64,000 bases of DNA, from NCBI GenBank assembly GCA_029204225.1, contig CM055093.1, positions 29,277,777 to 29,341,776 on the forward strand, given 5' to 3'. Position 1 is the first letter of the stretch. Each line of letters begins with the position of its first letter. The position numbers and the translations under genes were made by a program. This document shows, piece by piece, positions 1 through 11,942 of the stretch. The notes under the pieces are model-generated. The model did not search any database and was not told where the DNA came from. It saw nothing but the letters and a program-made list of their open reading frames with translations. This DNA comes from Diphasiastrum complanatum (lineage: Eukaryota; Streptophyta; Lycopodiopsida; Lycopodiales; Lycopodiaceae).

Positions 1-112
1 GGAGCTACTAATGCAGATCTGCAAAAAAAATAGATAGTTAACAGAATATCACCATAGTTGAAATTAAATCCAAATGTCATTGAAAAACTTATAAAAATCA
101 GAATATGCTTAC

Positions 113-675
113 TTGAATGCACGGATCCTTCTATTTCGATAACCTCCTTTTGAAAGCATTTGAATATCCTTGCAACTTTGTCGCTTTCGCGTCTTACTTT
201 CAGCCTTCTTCTTTGCCAAATCCACATCCTTCAATAATTGTAAGTTTTCAATACAAACAGACTGTAAGACTAATTGCATTTGCTCTAGTTCAGATTTGAT
301 ATTGATTATTATCTTCTGTAATGATTCATTATTTTTTTTAAGTTGTTCATTTTCTTCTAACGTCTTTTGGAGATGACAATCTTTATTCTGACAATAAGAG
401 GATATTCGAATTAACTCACCTTCTAAAAAGTGAACTTTATTCATATAAAGTTGTTTTTGGTTCTGCAATCTTTCACAATATCCTAGTAATCCACTATGCT
501 CATTGCATATCCATGTAACTAAATGAGTTATTGAAGAGAATGTGGGATGTGTCAAAGTGCTTGGATCTTGTAGATATAATGTTTCATCTATCCACAAATC
601 CAAGTTTTTTTTTCCTTCTGCCCTGTAACGAGAACGATCCTCGACAGATATTTGAATTCCTTTGTTTCCTCTTCT
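113..675 (-). CDS. Internal exon of an unrecognised coiled-coil protein
   Basis: A reading frame open across the whole interval is bounded by plausible splice signals on the minus strand: an acceptor ending TGTAG at 680-676 and a donor GTAAGC starting at 112. The encoded segment is about 187 residues. Its N-terminal part contains the stretch LDLWIDETLYLQDPSTL, which looks globular. The C-terminal half is rich in Leu, Glu, Lys and Gln with heptad-like spacing (for example LEENEQLKKNNESLQKII) and is probably a coiled coil, ending in a basic K/R-rich tail. There is no ATG near the upstream end, so this is an internal exon; the remaining exons would lie left of the window and right of 680. I do not recognise the family. 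The open frame over 560 bases in AT-rich DNA and matching splice sites argue for a real exon, but nothing here resembles the retroelement proteins of the window. Confidence 0.45.
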
Positions 676-680
676 CTACA

Positions 681-1320
681 AAGGTGCCAAATCAATAGGG
701 ATATCCACATGTAGATGATACAATGTCATCATCAAAAAAACAATAGAGTAATCAGTTGCATCAAAGTACTATGACTAGATTCTATGAAACAAAACAAAAT
801 ACTCATCTTTGATTATATTATATACTATGTACGATCAATCCAATCTCCATGCTTGTATGCTTGATTCAAATTTGGAAATGCTACTCATTTTTTCATTCCA
901 ATAGGTAGTTGGCGCTCATATTTTCATTCCAAGGTGATGATGGCATTCATAATTGGAGATGGCACCCATATTTCCATTCTTGTGGAAGGAATGCATATGT
1001 AAACATTTTGCAATTTTTCCTGATTCAAATTTGGGGATGGTGGTCATATTCTAGATCCAGTGAAAATATTGCCCTTTTCGTAACCAATGGAGGGAATATT
1101 TTTGAATTTAGTCAAGTTATACTATGAACCGTTTACAGTTCTTAACTGTGACTATAGACACTGTGGTTAGATCATTGGGAGTTGGGGAGGCCTTGGGAGT
1201 GGTGGGGACAAGCAAATAAACAATATTATTTTTTTTTATTTTGATATTTTTCTATATCTTACATGGCATTCCTTAAAGGGTCTTTTTGGTATTGAGAACT
1301 CCTCTAATGTCACAAGGATG
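681..1320. other. Non-coding spacer
   Basis: No supported gene. Around 885-985 a short phrase resembling 'cattttttcattccaa' recurs three times, a weak degenerate repeat. The rest is AT-rich sequence leading into the copia fragment. Confidence 0.4.
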
Positions 1321-1339
1321 GTTCTAACCAAACCCTCTA

Positions 1340-3090
1340 CGACAACAAAGAAAAATCTAAAAAACAATTCAAGCCTAAGAGGGAGTCAAATCAAAGGCAG
1401 GATTGTGATCAACAAGCAGAGGGGACCAGCAAAGGCAACTGGAAGAGCAAAGGGAGGTCGAAACAACAAGGTGGAGAAAAGAAGACTTGCGTGAGATGCA
1501 GAAGAGATGGGCACATAGTTGATATATGCTGGCTCAATTCAAAAATTGAGTGTATCCACTACCACAAGAAGGGTCATGCTGCCATCGACTGTCGTCTGAA
1601 CCCGAGGAACAAATTAGCACAGAACAGACAGGAGAACAGCAACAGTTCATCCTTTGTCGAGGAGCCTGAAAGCTCAAAAATAGGCGAAGAGAGATCGAAC
1701 AGAAACTGTTCGACCACCTACATTTGTAAAGACGTGTGTGCAGTGTCAACATCTGACACACATGAGGTGATCCTAGATTCAGGAGCCACCTCACACTTCG
1801 TGACATGAAGACGAATCATGTCTGATTTCAGCAGTGCTGATCCTTCAAGATTCATTGTTCTTGGAGATGGATCCAAACATCAAGTGAACAATATTGGTTC
1901 ACAGTGGCTCAACACCAATGGCAGAGACAGATGACTCGAAAATGTTCCGTTCATGTCTACACTGCAATAGGACTTGTGGCAAGAATAGCAGATGCAAGAA
2001 TGCGTGTGACATTTTCTAATGAAGCATGCAACGTGGTTGATGTCATACTAGTACCCTGATCACTCAAGGCAGAGAAAAAAAAATCTATATCACTTGAAGG
2101 TACGTCTGCCTGCAAATCAGGTGCATCAGACTCATGATGATTCGTCAAACACTCTATGGCACATGAGACTATGCCACATGAACTCTTTGGCTCTTTACCA
2201 AGCAAGTCATCATGGAACGATAACAGGGTTCAGCATCTCGAATGCAACCAGTTCGACCACCTGTTATGCATGTTTGAAGGGTAAGATGTCGTGCACTCCA
2301 TTTGTTAAAGACTCCTACAGAATGACCAAGATTCTGGAGTTAGTGCATTCTGAAATCTGTGGGCCTTTCAATGTGATCTCAGTAGGAGGCTCAAAGTATT
2401 ACATAACCTTCATTGATGATTATAGTAAATTTTTCAGAGTGTACTTTATTCAGAATAAATCTGAAACACTTGATAAATTCACAGAGTATGTGAATTGGGC
2501 AGAGAGATGTGCAGGCAACAAAGTAAAGCAAATCAGGACAGATCAAGGTGACAAATACATCTCAAATCGCTTCACTGACTTCTGCAATGATCATGACATC
2601 ATTCACATAAGGACTGCAGCCTACACACTGCAGCTCAACGGTGTTGCACAAAGGAAGAATAGGACCCTGATGGAAGCTGCCAGATGCATGATGGCCTACT
2701 CAAAAGCTCCAAAGGTACTGTGGGCTGAAGCAGTAGCTACAACCGCATACATCCAGAATAGGACAGGCAAGCCTGGTGTCCCTCACACGACACCACACGA
2801 GTTATAGTGAGGTAGAAAGCCCAACCTATCTCACATCAGAATCTTTGGCTGTGCAGCTTATGCACATATTTCTGATAAGCTTCGAAAGAAGCTTGATGAG
2901 AAGCTGAACAGGGATTTCTGGTAAGTTATGACAACAATTCGTCATACTACAGAGTCTACATGCCAGACACTATGAAGACAGTGAGAGATGTCAGATTTGA
3001 CGAGAGCAGGAAAATGCCCAATGACGATCCTATCAGCTATGAAGTTCTGAAGAGACAGTACTATGACTTGCCGCCAGTCAGAGGGAATCA
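1340..3090 (+). pseudogene. Decayed Ty1/copia gag-protease-integrase fragment
   Basis: This is the middle of a copia polyprotein in sense orientation. A Lys/Gln-rich gag tail leads to a zinc knuckle C-x2-C-x4-H-x4-C (CVRCRRDGHIVDIC, about 1485-1530), followed by a second knuckle-like motif (CIHYHKKGHAAIDC) lacking one cysteine. The aspartic protease motif LDSGATSH is near 1780-1800. After a frame break, 2094-2807 carries the GAG-pre-integrase region and integrase core: FIDDYSKFFRVYF, then RTDQGDKYIS, then the NGVAQRKNRTLMEAARC block, where AERKNR is usual. Integrase C-terminal motifs (RIFGCAAYAH, YYRVYMPDTMK, VRDVRFDES) continue to about 3060 in broken frames. RT and RNase H are absent and no LTR is visible on either side. 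It belongs to a different lineage from the four related copia copies further right, because its integrase and linker differ. Confidence 0.85.
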
Positions 3091-4373
3091 CTAAAACACG
3101 AAACCGAAGATTTTTCAAAAACCATACTTTATGCTCAAGAATCACTATTTTCTTCAAGTTTTGGCAATTCTTACCCTCATGCAACCTCACACAAATCTCT
3201 TAGCACTAAGAAAGACTTGGTCCAAACATCTAAAATATTTAATAAATTAATTACCAACTTTGGCTTATTATTCATAACAGCATGCAATCATTAGATTCAT
3301 TTTTAGTAACTTTCTAATAGCCCATATAAACTTTGAAATCATCAGCCTATAGTAGCTTTTGAGTTTTGCTAGGTTAAATCTAGTTTCTAACCAAAAATTA
3401 TAGAAACTTTTAAAAAACCATAAGTAATTTGACATGCAAGGTCAAATCATTGATTCTTATCCATGGAATATTAATAAGCCCTAGAAATAAAAAACAACAA
3501 TCTCCTACTCAAAAGGTAGGAAAAAGCATGCCAAAATCTGAATTTGAAAATCTGCCAACTCCACCTCCTGATTATCATAAGCCAGTTGCTTATATGAGGA
3601 TCACACCAAGATCCAGCTACAATATACCATAGAGGATGTTGCGGAGCCAAACCACCCAACCAACTATAGCTCGAGATCAAACCCAAAGAGCCTCACAATT
3701 ATGCCATGGTAAGGGAATATTAAAGAAGAGGAGAGTAATTGATAGCCAAAATCAACAAGCCATGAATGTAAATGGGTGAATTTCTTCAGGATTATATAGC
3801 CTCCAAGGATTTTGTGCATGATGTCATGCATGCCCAAGGTCCATCCTATAGATAGCACAAGTTACTATTGATTATCTCTCCATGCATATAATTGTCACAT
3901 ACCATACCCTGCTCCACATGTCGCTATGTGAATGCTTGCGTCCTCTCAAGATAATTAATCATGAAACTGGCCTTGTATTGGAACGCGGTAAGGATATATT
4001 GTCTTGGTAAGGATATAATGTTCGTGCTATAGAAACAATTGAAAAAAAATTATGAACATAGTTTTTAAGGTCCCATTACTGATTCCATCTATGAGGGCTA
4101 AGTATTTTTAATATTCCATTCATGAGAATTTCGTTATGTGGAGAGCTGAGAATTACATCCAATCGAATTTGTATGAAAAAATGAGGTCTCATTGTTATGC
4201 CCTATGTATCGGTGGTCCTTAAACTTAATCTAGACCATTGATTGACACATTTTGGGTTGCTTGCAATCTGATGCATGGATTGCATTTGGGCTAAGCAAAT
4301 GTAAATTTAGTATACCATTAGGCCCCGTTGATTGACTACACTTAATAGAGCATGTATTGCACATGATGTTATG

Positions 4374-4725
4374 GTATTATGAAAGGTGCTGGGCAGAGGA
4401 CATTCTGCCCGGTTTGGCTTTCCAAAAAAACATTGGAAAGCCGAACAAGGCATAATGGCGCCTTCCATTTTGTAATGGATACTTTGACTTTCCACATGTA
4501 CTTTATGAAATGTAATGAGCACTTTGACTTCGTTCGACCAGTCTGACAATCCCACGTGGTAGCTTGATGCCGCCTAACGCGCAGGCTGGAAAGAGCACCA
4601 AAAAGTTTCAAAAAAAAAAACAGATGCATATTCTACTTTTTAATCTGTTAAAAAATAGGCAAGATAGTCACAAAGCATCCATTACGTATTATGGAACGAG
4701 CCCGGCAGATGACATTTTGCCCGAT
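4374..4725. repeat. Direct repeats with hairpins, possible small mobile element
   Basis: A phrase of about 40 bp (GTATTATG, then GGCAGA-GACATT-TGCCCG) occurs at 4374-4413 and again at 4686-4725. Each copy can fold on itself: GGGCAGA at 4391-4397 pairs with TCTGCCC at 4404-4410. Immediately after the first copy a perfect 10-bp stem (GGCTTTCCAA 4416-4425 with TTGGAAAGCC 4433-4442) closes a 7-base loop. The layout could be a small non-autonomous element or a local duplication; no target duplication was identified. Confidence 0.35.
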
Positions 4726-4801
4726 AAAGAGTCATAGGCAAGGCCCATTCCTTTGATTAATGCATAATTGCTCCTTTTTCACATGACCATTATGCGTAGA
4801 A

Positions 4802-4912
4802 TCTACATTTGAAAAACATAGTCAACGTTCTACATTTGAAAAACATAGTCAACGTTCTAGAAGGTGAGTATTTTTTTAAAAACATACTCAACGTTCTAGA
4901 AGATGAGGATTT
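4802..4912. repeat. 27-bp tandem repeat
   Basis: Two exact copies of a 27-bp unit beginning TCTACATTTGAAAAACATAG occupy 4802-4855, followed by a diverged third copy (AAAAACATACTCAACGTTCTAG) to about 4900. Non-coding. Confidence 0.8.
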
Positions 4913-6334
4913 TTCACATGACTATTATGAAGCTAAATATGCATCTAAAAAACATAATGGCACAAATGTATAGATTTCTTGTGTTATTGTCATGAAAGAA
5001 TTTCACCATATGTGCCATCAATTTAATGTTGGCTTTATGATCCATTCTAAAACAAGAACGGCTCGAGCAATGGAAAGCGTAGGCTTAACAACAGAACAAG
5101 CCAGGCCCAAAGGAGGAGGTCATTAGCAGGACTGTTCTGTTCATGTTTCAGATATGGACCAACATGTAGTTCTCGTCTGTTCATTTTCCCAGGGAAGTGA
5201 GCACTCCACTAGAAATTGAATTTATTTTCAACCACTATTATGCCAGTTTGATCTGAGAAACTTGCACTGCCTTGTTGCTGAAGCCAGTCATTATGGATTC
5301 GAATATGATTTGAAGTAGCAATTTGGCTAGAGTAAATTCTTGACTGTCTTGTTAAAGAACTATTAAGGTCTCTTCTAACATCAATGACTTCTTAGTTGGC
5401 CAGTTCTTTACGGCTTTCTGTTCATAGCAATGAGTTGGATTATTGCTGTACGAATGCAGACTCGATGCTGACAAATTTCTTCTGTTTTTGGTGCAAAAAG
5501 GTGACAGGAGCAATTGGCAGCTCTCTTCATCACCTTTGGAAAGATAACTCTCAAAGCAGTTGTAGAAAACACTTTCGTGAATGGCACCTTTAATTTTCGT
5601 GCGAACTATTTCCTGCATCTATTAGCCCAGGTTGTGGGTTGTCGAGTTTGTGGAGACCAAAATTCTAATTATAAATCTGCTTTTGTAGATTGCAAGGACG
5701 AATATAAAATTTGCATCATACTAATGATCAGGACTCAGCAGCATTTTGTCTCTTATCTGAAGTATCAGCTTCATTTGAAGGATTGGCAACATTTGGGTTA
5801 TCCTGAGTTACTCACATTGACGAGACTACAAAAGTTAATTAGATGAAATGTCATCTTCTAAAGCAGAGTAACTCTTATTTATACTTGAGAATGAAAGCTC
5901 TCACGGCCTTAACTCTTGCAGGGACAATGTTTAGATCTTAACCAGTTCAAGTTACAGCTGCAGATTGGTCTGCTCAATACAAAATGTTAATAATGATAAA
6001 CAAAGAGACACTGCACTTGATGGTTATGTAGCCGCTCTATGGAAGCACGTAGATCAATGACAGGTATTCCTTGGCAACAAAATCACATTATTTGATATTT
6101 GCACAAGTTTAGTGCGAAAATGCGGGGTTATTTGGAATCGGAATGACAAAATGTGAACGAATAGAGATATAGCACAATACACTGCATGAGGAAATAGAAA
6201 CCGGGCATGAAACAAGTACCTTTCACAGATGTACGATGATGCAGCAAAAAGAAATCTTTTCTGCTGTCAGAATATCTACGTCGATGTTGTGGCATTTTCT
6301 GCTGTTGTTTTCTTACACGTCGTATACCTGACTT

Positions 6335-6745
6335 GCCAAATGCAGCACCGATGTATCACCTTGGAAGCAGCTTGAAAGTAGCTCCAGAATCCAAATTCCA
6401 GATTCCAACGGAGCACGAACTACGATCAGATGAAAAACAAAGTCCACAATACATGATCTCTTGTGGGAGGCTTCAAATAACTCCAAAACCCAAATTGCAA
6501 CCGAGCACATTGCACAAGGTGTGATCAGATGGAAGACGGAGATGCACAGTACATGTATGAGTTGGTGGAGGCTTTAAAATAACTCTAAAACGCGAAGTAC
6601 AACCGAGCACAAGTGTAATCAGATGAAAGACCAAGATGCACAGTACATGTACAATTGGAGGCTTCAAAATAACTCCAAAACCAAGATTACAAGTTACAAC
6701 CAGGCACAACGTGTGACACTGTGATCAGATCAAAGACAAAGCACC
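6335..6745. repeat. Imperfect tandem array, about 95-106 bp units
   Basis: The phrase GATCAGATG recurs at about 6424, 6523, 6617 (AATCAGATG) and 6723 (GATCAGATC). Between them the sequence repeats in the same order: an ATGCACAGTACATG-like stretch, GGAGGCTTCAAAATAACTCC, then CAACCGAGCACA. A further partial unit precedes the first. That gives about four diverged units. No open frame runs through all units consistently, so this looks like a small minisatellite. Confidence 0.75.
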
Positions 6746-8460
6746 ACAATGCAGCTTAGCAAAGAAGGTTGTAGAAGATCTTGACACTTGTGGCAGCTGT
6801 ATCTTCACTTGCTCTGTCAAGAACTGAATTTACAGCTGGGAAGGTCACAGTCTCAGGGCCTTCTGCCCGAGGCCGGTACATCTGATGGCTTTTTTTTTAA
6901 CTTTCACGGGACAGCCCAAAGCATAAGGCCCTTCAACCAGCAAATCGGTGCAGTAGCTACTCAAACATGAAGTCATACCTGAGTTTTTTATTTAAGATGT
7001 ATTTCATGGAATAGCTACATTACACATTGCACAACCGTCCGCACTTTATAAGGTTGTGTAAAAGAGAATTCAAACTTTTCTTTACATCATGCTAAGTAAC
7101 ATGCCACCTTTGAAAAAACAAAAGACTCATATTACATCACAATAAGAGACACGTCTAATTCCTATGTTGGAAATGCAATTGCTTTAGTGAGAGAGAGTGT
7201 GTGACTGTCCATACAACCAGAATATAATTAAAAATGTGAACTCTCAAAAAAATTAATTCCCAAGACTTCGTAAATGTAAATAATATGTGGCAATATTATA
7301 AAATGAGAACAACTATTGAAAATAATAATTTTTCAAAATCGTGGAAAAGGCCACACAAGCTCTCGAATTTGCCAAAGATGCAACTCTTTACCTCAAACTC
7401 ACTTGATAGACACGTCATCTTTTAGAAAATTGTCACAATAGAAGAAAGGAAAGGTCCTCCATTAAGTGGTGATCACCAAGGACTACCTTATCTTTTTTTT
7501 AGGATCAAAAATTTGACTCCAATTCACCTCACTAATGAGCACATACAAAAGAGGGGGAAAAAAACCCAAAAAATAATAATTGATCAATGTGGCAAGCAAG
7601 GAGGCACTCACTTACTTCATGCTTGTGCATGGTGGAAATATTTTCAAATTCACCTTGAATGTAGAGCCACAATGCACATGGGAGGACTTTAGTTGAAAAT
7701 AACTACAATGAATAAAATAGCTCAAAAGTTTCATGTTGTTGCCATATATTGTTTAGAAGTCTTTGGTGAAAAAAAAAAATCTCTAGTTTGCATCGTATCT
7801 TTAGTTCCTATTTTCTTGTTATAAGATCTCTCTCATGGATGGTATTATCAAAGTAAGCAATATAGGCAGATAATGCATAGATGATTTGGCTATGTTTATT
7901 GATGTCATGTATTATTCAATAGTGGTTGGATTGTATAATCTTTTAAAAATTGACTTTATTTATGAATATCTCATTCAAGATCTTGAAGGCATCAACATCC
8001 GCACAAGACGTACTACCACACACATCAATGAAATATTTTTGTGTTGTTTTTCTATTGTGTAATATATGCAGTAAGGGAAAGTGTTATATGTTAAGACGAA
8101 ACAGTTCAAAAATGCAGATTGTGCAAAAACTAGTTAAAATATGTCCATGGCTAAAGCCCTAACCTAATTAAGGCTAGATTCTAGAGCCTATACATACATC
8201 ATAAAATGTTTCTGCATTTTTGTAAACAAGCCATTAATAAACTCTTTTTTTGTATACGACTTTCATGATCCTTCAACACAAAAAACTTAATCATGATGGT
8301 TTTTCAAGAAGGCTACATCCTTCCAAAACAATGTGATTTTTTTATACAAATTTTGCTAATTCCTTACCTTAAAAAGGCCGATATTTCTAAGCATTGAGGC
8401 AACATGGCCTCTTGGTCCTTCCAGTATATTAATATTTTGAAAGTTTGAAGATCACCACAA

Positions 8461-8532
8461 GGGCATTTGGTCTAGTGGTATGATTCTTGCTTAGGGTGCA
8501 AGAGGTCGCGAGTTCGATTCTCGCAATGCCCC
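8461..8532 (+). tRNA. tRNA-Pro (AGG)
   Basis: This is a 72-base cloverleaf. The acceptor stem GGGCATT (8461-8467) pairs with AATGCCC (8525-8531), and the discriminator base is C. The D-arm region is TGGTCTAGTGGTA, which also serves as the internal A box. The anticodon stem CTTGC/GCAAG encloses the loop TTAGGGT, giving anticodon AGG at 8493-8495. The T-arm GCGAG-TTCGATT-CTCGC supplies the B box. T-runs at 8538-8541 and 8544-8551 would terminate RNA polymerase III. There is no intron. Sequence and structure match plant nuclear tRNA-Pro(AGG). It sits in spacer DNA without an adjoining retroelement. Confidence 0.95.
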
Positions 8533-8563
8533 CTATCTTTTGCTTTTTTTTCGCTGGAGATGA

Positions 8564-9010
8564 ATGCAGAGTAGAATGGAGGGTAGTGCTGGCTACGCAC
8601 TGTGGCTAGCGAAGATGACACAAAGGCATGGTGGGTTCCCCTTTTCCGTCTACTGTTTGTTTTTTGGCGCAATTCATGCTCAAACACCGCTATTTGATGC
8701 ATCTGTAGACCAACCTTTTGTATTGCGCTTCTCACCTTCCTGGAGTGAAGGCCCTTGTAATTTGCCTTTTTCCTAGTTTAATGTGCGTCTACTCAATGAG
8801 GAGGCTTCTTTGCGGGCAGTTTTAGGCCAACTGATCTGGCTGCAAACCAGAGCTTTTGATAATACATACATGCAGCGATGGAGAGAGGGGATCTTTCTCG
8901 GACGCTTAGGCTGCCGTGTAATTCGTTCAAGATGGGATGGATTCTGGGGTTCCTTTGAATTGTCAGCTGCTGATGAGAATCTACTAAAGTGCAAGCAACT
9001 CTGCGGATGA
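8564..9010 (+). pseudogene. Unrecognised open frame interrupted by one TAG
   Basis: A single frame stays open for 149 codons except for one TAG at 8774-8776. It starts at an ATG at 8564 and ends with TGA at 9008-9010. The downstream half looks protein-like (LRAVLGQLIWLQTRAF and ADENLLKCKQLCG), with a balanced composition and higher GC than the surroundings. Two readings are possible. Either the TAG is a nonsense mutation in a broken gene, or it is the end of a splice acceptor (TTTTTCCTAG) and the segment from 8777 is a terminal exon. I do not recognise the protein. The start lies just downstream of the tRNA-Pro terminator. Confidence 0.3.
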
Positions 9011-11260
9011 GTGCGCAGCACTTCTAATTCATAGTATGATTGAAACCTAGGTTTTTAAGTTGTACAATCCAGAAATGATCTGCCAAGATTGAGTTCTTTG
9101 CGTGTGGATATATATATTTGTAAACTATTATGCAATATGCATATGCAACTACTGGTTGTTATATACAACCTAGCCAAGCCATTTGCTACGAGTGCTCATT
9201 TGCTACGAGTGGTCAGGATTCGAGTCTGAACATTTCCTGCTGGATCAACAACTCTACCAACAAACCCTCATTGTGATGGACCAAGTGGGTATATTTGAAG
9301 TCAACAAATCTCTCCATACATCCCATATTTACCTACAACACAAAAGCTTGTTACTACAAATCTATCATACTTGAAAGTGCCTTGATTTTAGGTGGGTGTT
9401 TGTAGTTTTGTGCTTATAGCCCTTGTCGCTTATTTTGGGCACTGGGTCCGTTACGCTCGACATAGCTCATCAATTGCCACATGTTCTTTTTGTGTTAAGT
9501 AGCGCCTAGGTAGGGAGGGACATTACCCATATGCAAACCATACATCTTTTTTTTCTGCCTAATAAAACTAAAAACTATTCCCCTTTTTAATGTCTATGAG
9601 TGTGTGTAAAATTCAGTGCCCATGTAGGTTGCACTGCTAGCAACAAATTTGGGGGCAACCAAAAAATTTGAGGTGCATGATTTGGGCTTGTGATACTACG
9701 ATTTTGGCCATTTTTTCGAGTACCAACGTATTAGAGCAGGGGTCGGGCAGCAATGTGTGGCATTGTAGAGAGACTTGGGCGCGGGCATTACCTCCCCTTG
9801 TGCTAATAAGTGACTTTGGCTTTCAGCATAGTTGCTAGGAAACATGAATAGAAGAAACATATAAACTTTCCAACACCAAAAACGATTATGAGGTCGAGGT
9901 AACCAAGGGAACAATATATGCTACATCATCATAGAACTTTACATTGCAAATTGCTTCATAAGTCTTAGTTTGATCTGAATCTATAGCTATCCTAAACTCT
10001 AAAATTAAACCAATCTTTCACAAAGTGAAACTTCCTGTTTTTATTAGTAAAAAATAGAGATACCCATGGTCCTACAAAGGTGGGGTGAGCTCACATGTCA
10101 CAAGGCAAAGGGAGTATTTCTCTTCATTTTCATCATGACCATAAGGCGAATTGAAATGTTCTAAAAGAGGCTGTATGAAAGCAAAAACCAACAAGCTTGA
10201 TGCAGTCACTAGCTAAGATAGTTGCAAGTTTAGGTAGTGTAGAAAGTTGTGAAACAGTCATTTCTGCAACCATGGAACGTCAAATTGCAAGTGCTTGAAT
10301 GAGTGATAAAGTGGTAGAAACTTGTTGACGATAGTAGGATGTAATGATAGATAAAGATGAGGCACCATGTCCTTCAAGTTTCACTGCAAATCCTACACAA
10401 GTTGATAGAAGATATTTGATTTTCTTATGCAAGCACCCATAAGTTTCCAAAGCAAAAAGAAATAAAGTCCTCTTCAGGAGCGCAATGATATTCTTGTGCT
10501 GCATGAGAAACAGTAGCACCTTGAGTAGTGGAAGCCTAATGAAGGAGATCTGACTATGAAGGATCAACAACAATGTGCTATGAATAATCTATCTGCAAGC
10601 ATGAATCTATTTGAACATGAATGAAATAAGCATTTAATTAGAACATACACAACTCGAATTATGGAATGAATATTAATTAGTCGCGAATGATAACAGTTTG
10701 AATGCAAACAAAGTTGCGTTCTTTCTAATACAATACTTTATAGTAACAAAGAGAAAGAACAGAACAATTGCGCTTTGGATGTTCAACGATTCAAGATTCT
10801 AACCTCACAATTGATAAGTTGATGGGTATTTGTACAGATGGTTAGCTAATTAAAAGAATGGTTAATATGTATACTGCAAATTAGATTAATCCACTACACG
10901 CTATTGTCAGTCGCTTTCGGAGACTATTTGAGTCCGTTGGAGATCTGGTCATGACGATGGTACGGTTGAGCCGCCTTTTGATCAATTCGACTTGAGAGTG
11001 ACAGATGACCAACTTATGAGCTCGAATCATTCTGAGTGGTCAAAAGTCAAATTCGTTGAAACGTTCAACGTGGCGAATGGCTGAGGTGGTTGAATACTTT
11101 CGTGTCATCAAGACTATTTTACGAATTTCTCTATATTTTTGTAGACTGTTAGAAAACGTGTGTATTTCTATAGAGTGTGCAATTGTATAGGTATTTACAA
11201 CAGTTAGTGAATGGATTTAGATTAGAAGAAAGATAGGGATGGGGAGGATAGGAATCCAAC
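9011..11260. other. Gene-poor spacer
   Basis: No supported gene or RNA. Open frames here are short and unconvincing. The right end abuts the purine-rich tract of an old minus-strand copia: its complement reads AAATCAAGGGGTGGTG at about 11262-11277, followed leftward by TGTTGGATTCC, which could be the start of its 3' LTR. The left edge of such an LTR could not be fixed. Confidence 0.4.
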
Positions 11261-11261
11261 A

Positions 11262-11942
11262 CCACCCCTTGATTTGGATCCTTAAATGCCTTGATTTGCA
11301 AATTCAAGATAGCACAAAAATTCATGTGTGCTTTCTAATTTAATCCTTTCGTGAATATGTCAACTGCCATGTACTGGATTTTGCAAAATTTCATACTTAC
11401 CTCCTTGTTGAGTATCTTGCTCCTGATGTAGTGATATTTAATCTCGATGTGCTTGCTCCTAGAATGAAATCTATGATTGATCGATAATATTAGACTGTTG
11501 GAGCAAACTGTTTCAAACCAATATCAGACCATAAGTTTCTCAACCAAATTGCCTCTTTGGTAGCTTGAGAGGTTGCAATGTATTCGGATTTGGTGGATGG
11601 CATTGCAATGGAGGTTTGTTTTTTATTGTTCCAAGATATTGGACCATTATTGAACATGGTTTCATCAGCAAATTATGGAAGTACCTTTGCTGGGTGATGT
11701 AGAGAAGTCTTCGATTTCTGTCTTTGTGGATTTGAATTCTGAGACAGTAGTGTGCTTCTCCAAGATCTGTCATGTCGAATTCTTGGGATCCTCTTGGTGT
11801 CAGTCCGATATTGTTGCTAAACAACAATGTATCATCCACGTAGAGTGTAGTGATGACAAAGAATTGATCTACAACTTTGAAATATGCATCACAGTCTATA
11901 GAGCTATGTTCGAATCCATGATTGATAAGAATGTGTTGATTC
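11262..11942 (-). pseudogene. Old minus-strand copia: RT C-terminus and RNase H
   Basis: Read on the minus strand, this carries the second half of a copia reverse transcriptase and RNase H in several frames. It begins next to the later insertion with GFEHSSIDCDAYF, then the RT active-site block LYVDDTLLFSNN, then FDMTDLGEAHYCL-IQI. Further left, near 11600-11480, the RNase H block MPSTKSEYIATSQATKEAIW appears in another frame, and remnants of the VDIFTKGL-type C-terminus lie near 11350. Frameshifts and stops are numerous. Its N-terminal RT half is found at 22921-23618 on the same strand, so later insertions appear to have split one element. Confidence 0.8.

Larger units (their letters stand above)
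3091..8460. other. Long gene-poor spacer
   Basis: I find no convincing gene in this 5.4-kb stretch. All open frames are short, lack splice or codon support, and overlap in several frames. It contains a small repeat-flanked hairpin segment (4374-4725), a 27-bp tandem duplication (4802-4855) and an imperfect tandem array of about 95-105 bp units (about 6335-6745), listed separately. Poly-T and poly-A runs are frequent. Decayed transposon sequence beyond recognition is the likeliest content. Confidence 0.5.

Noticed and set aside
5514-5846. 110-codon plus-strand frame
   Set aside because: No recognisable motif, overlaps other short frames, and is AT-rich; likely chance.
11158-11261. Possible very short LTR (TGTTAG to CCAACA, about 104 bp) of the old minus-strand copia
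   Set aside because: Right edge fits a polypurine tract, but the length is far below normal and no partner LTR exists; the left edge is probably coincidental.
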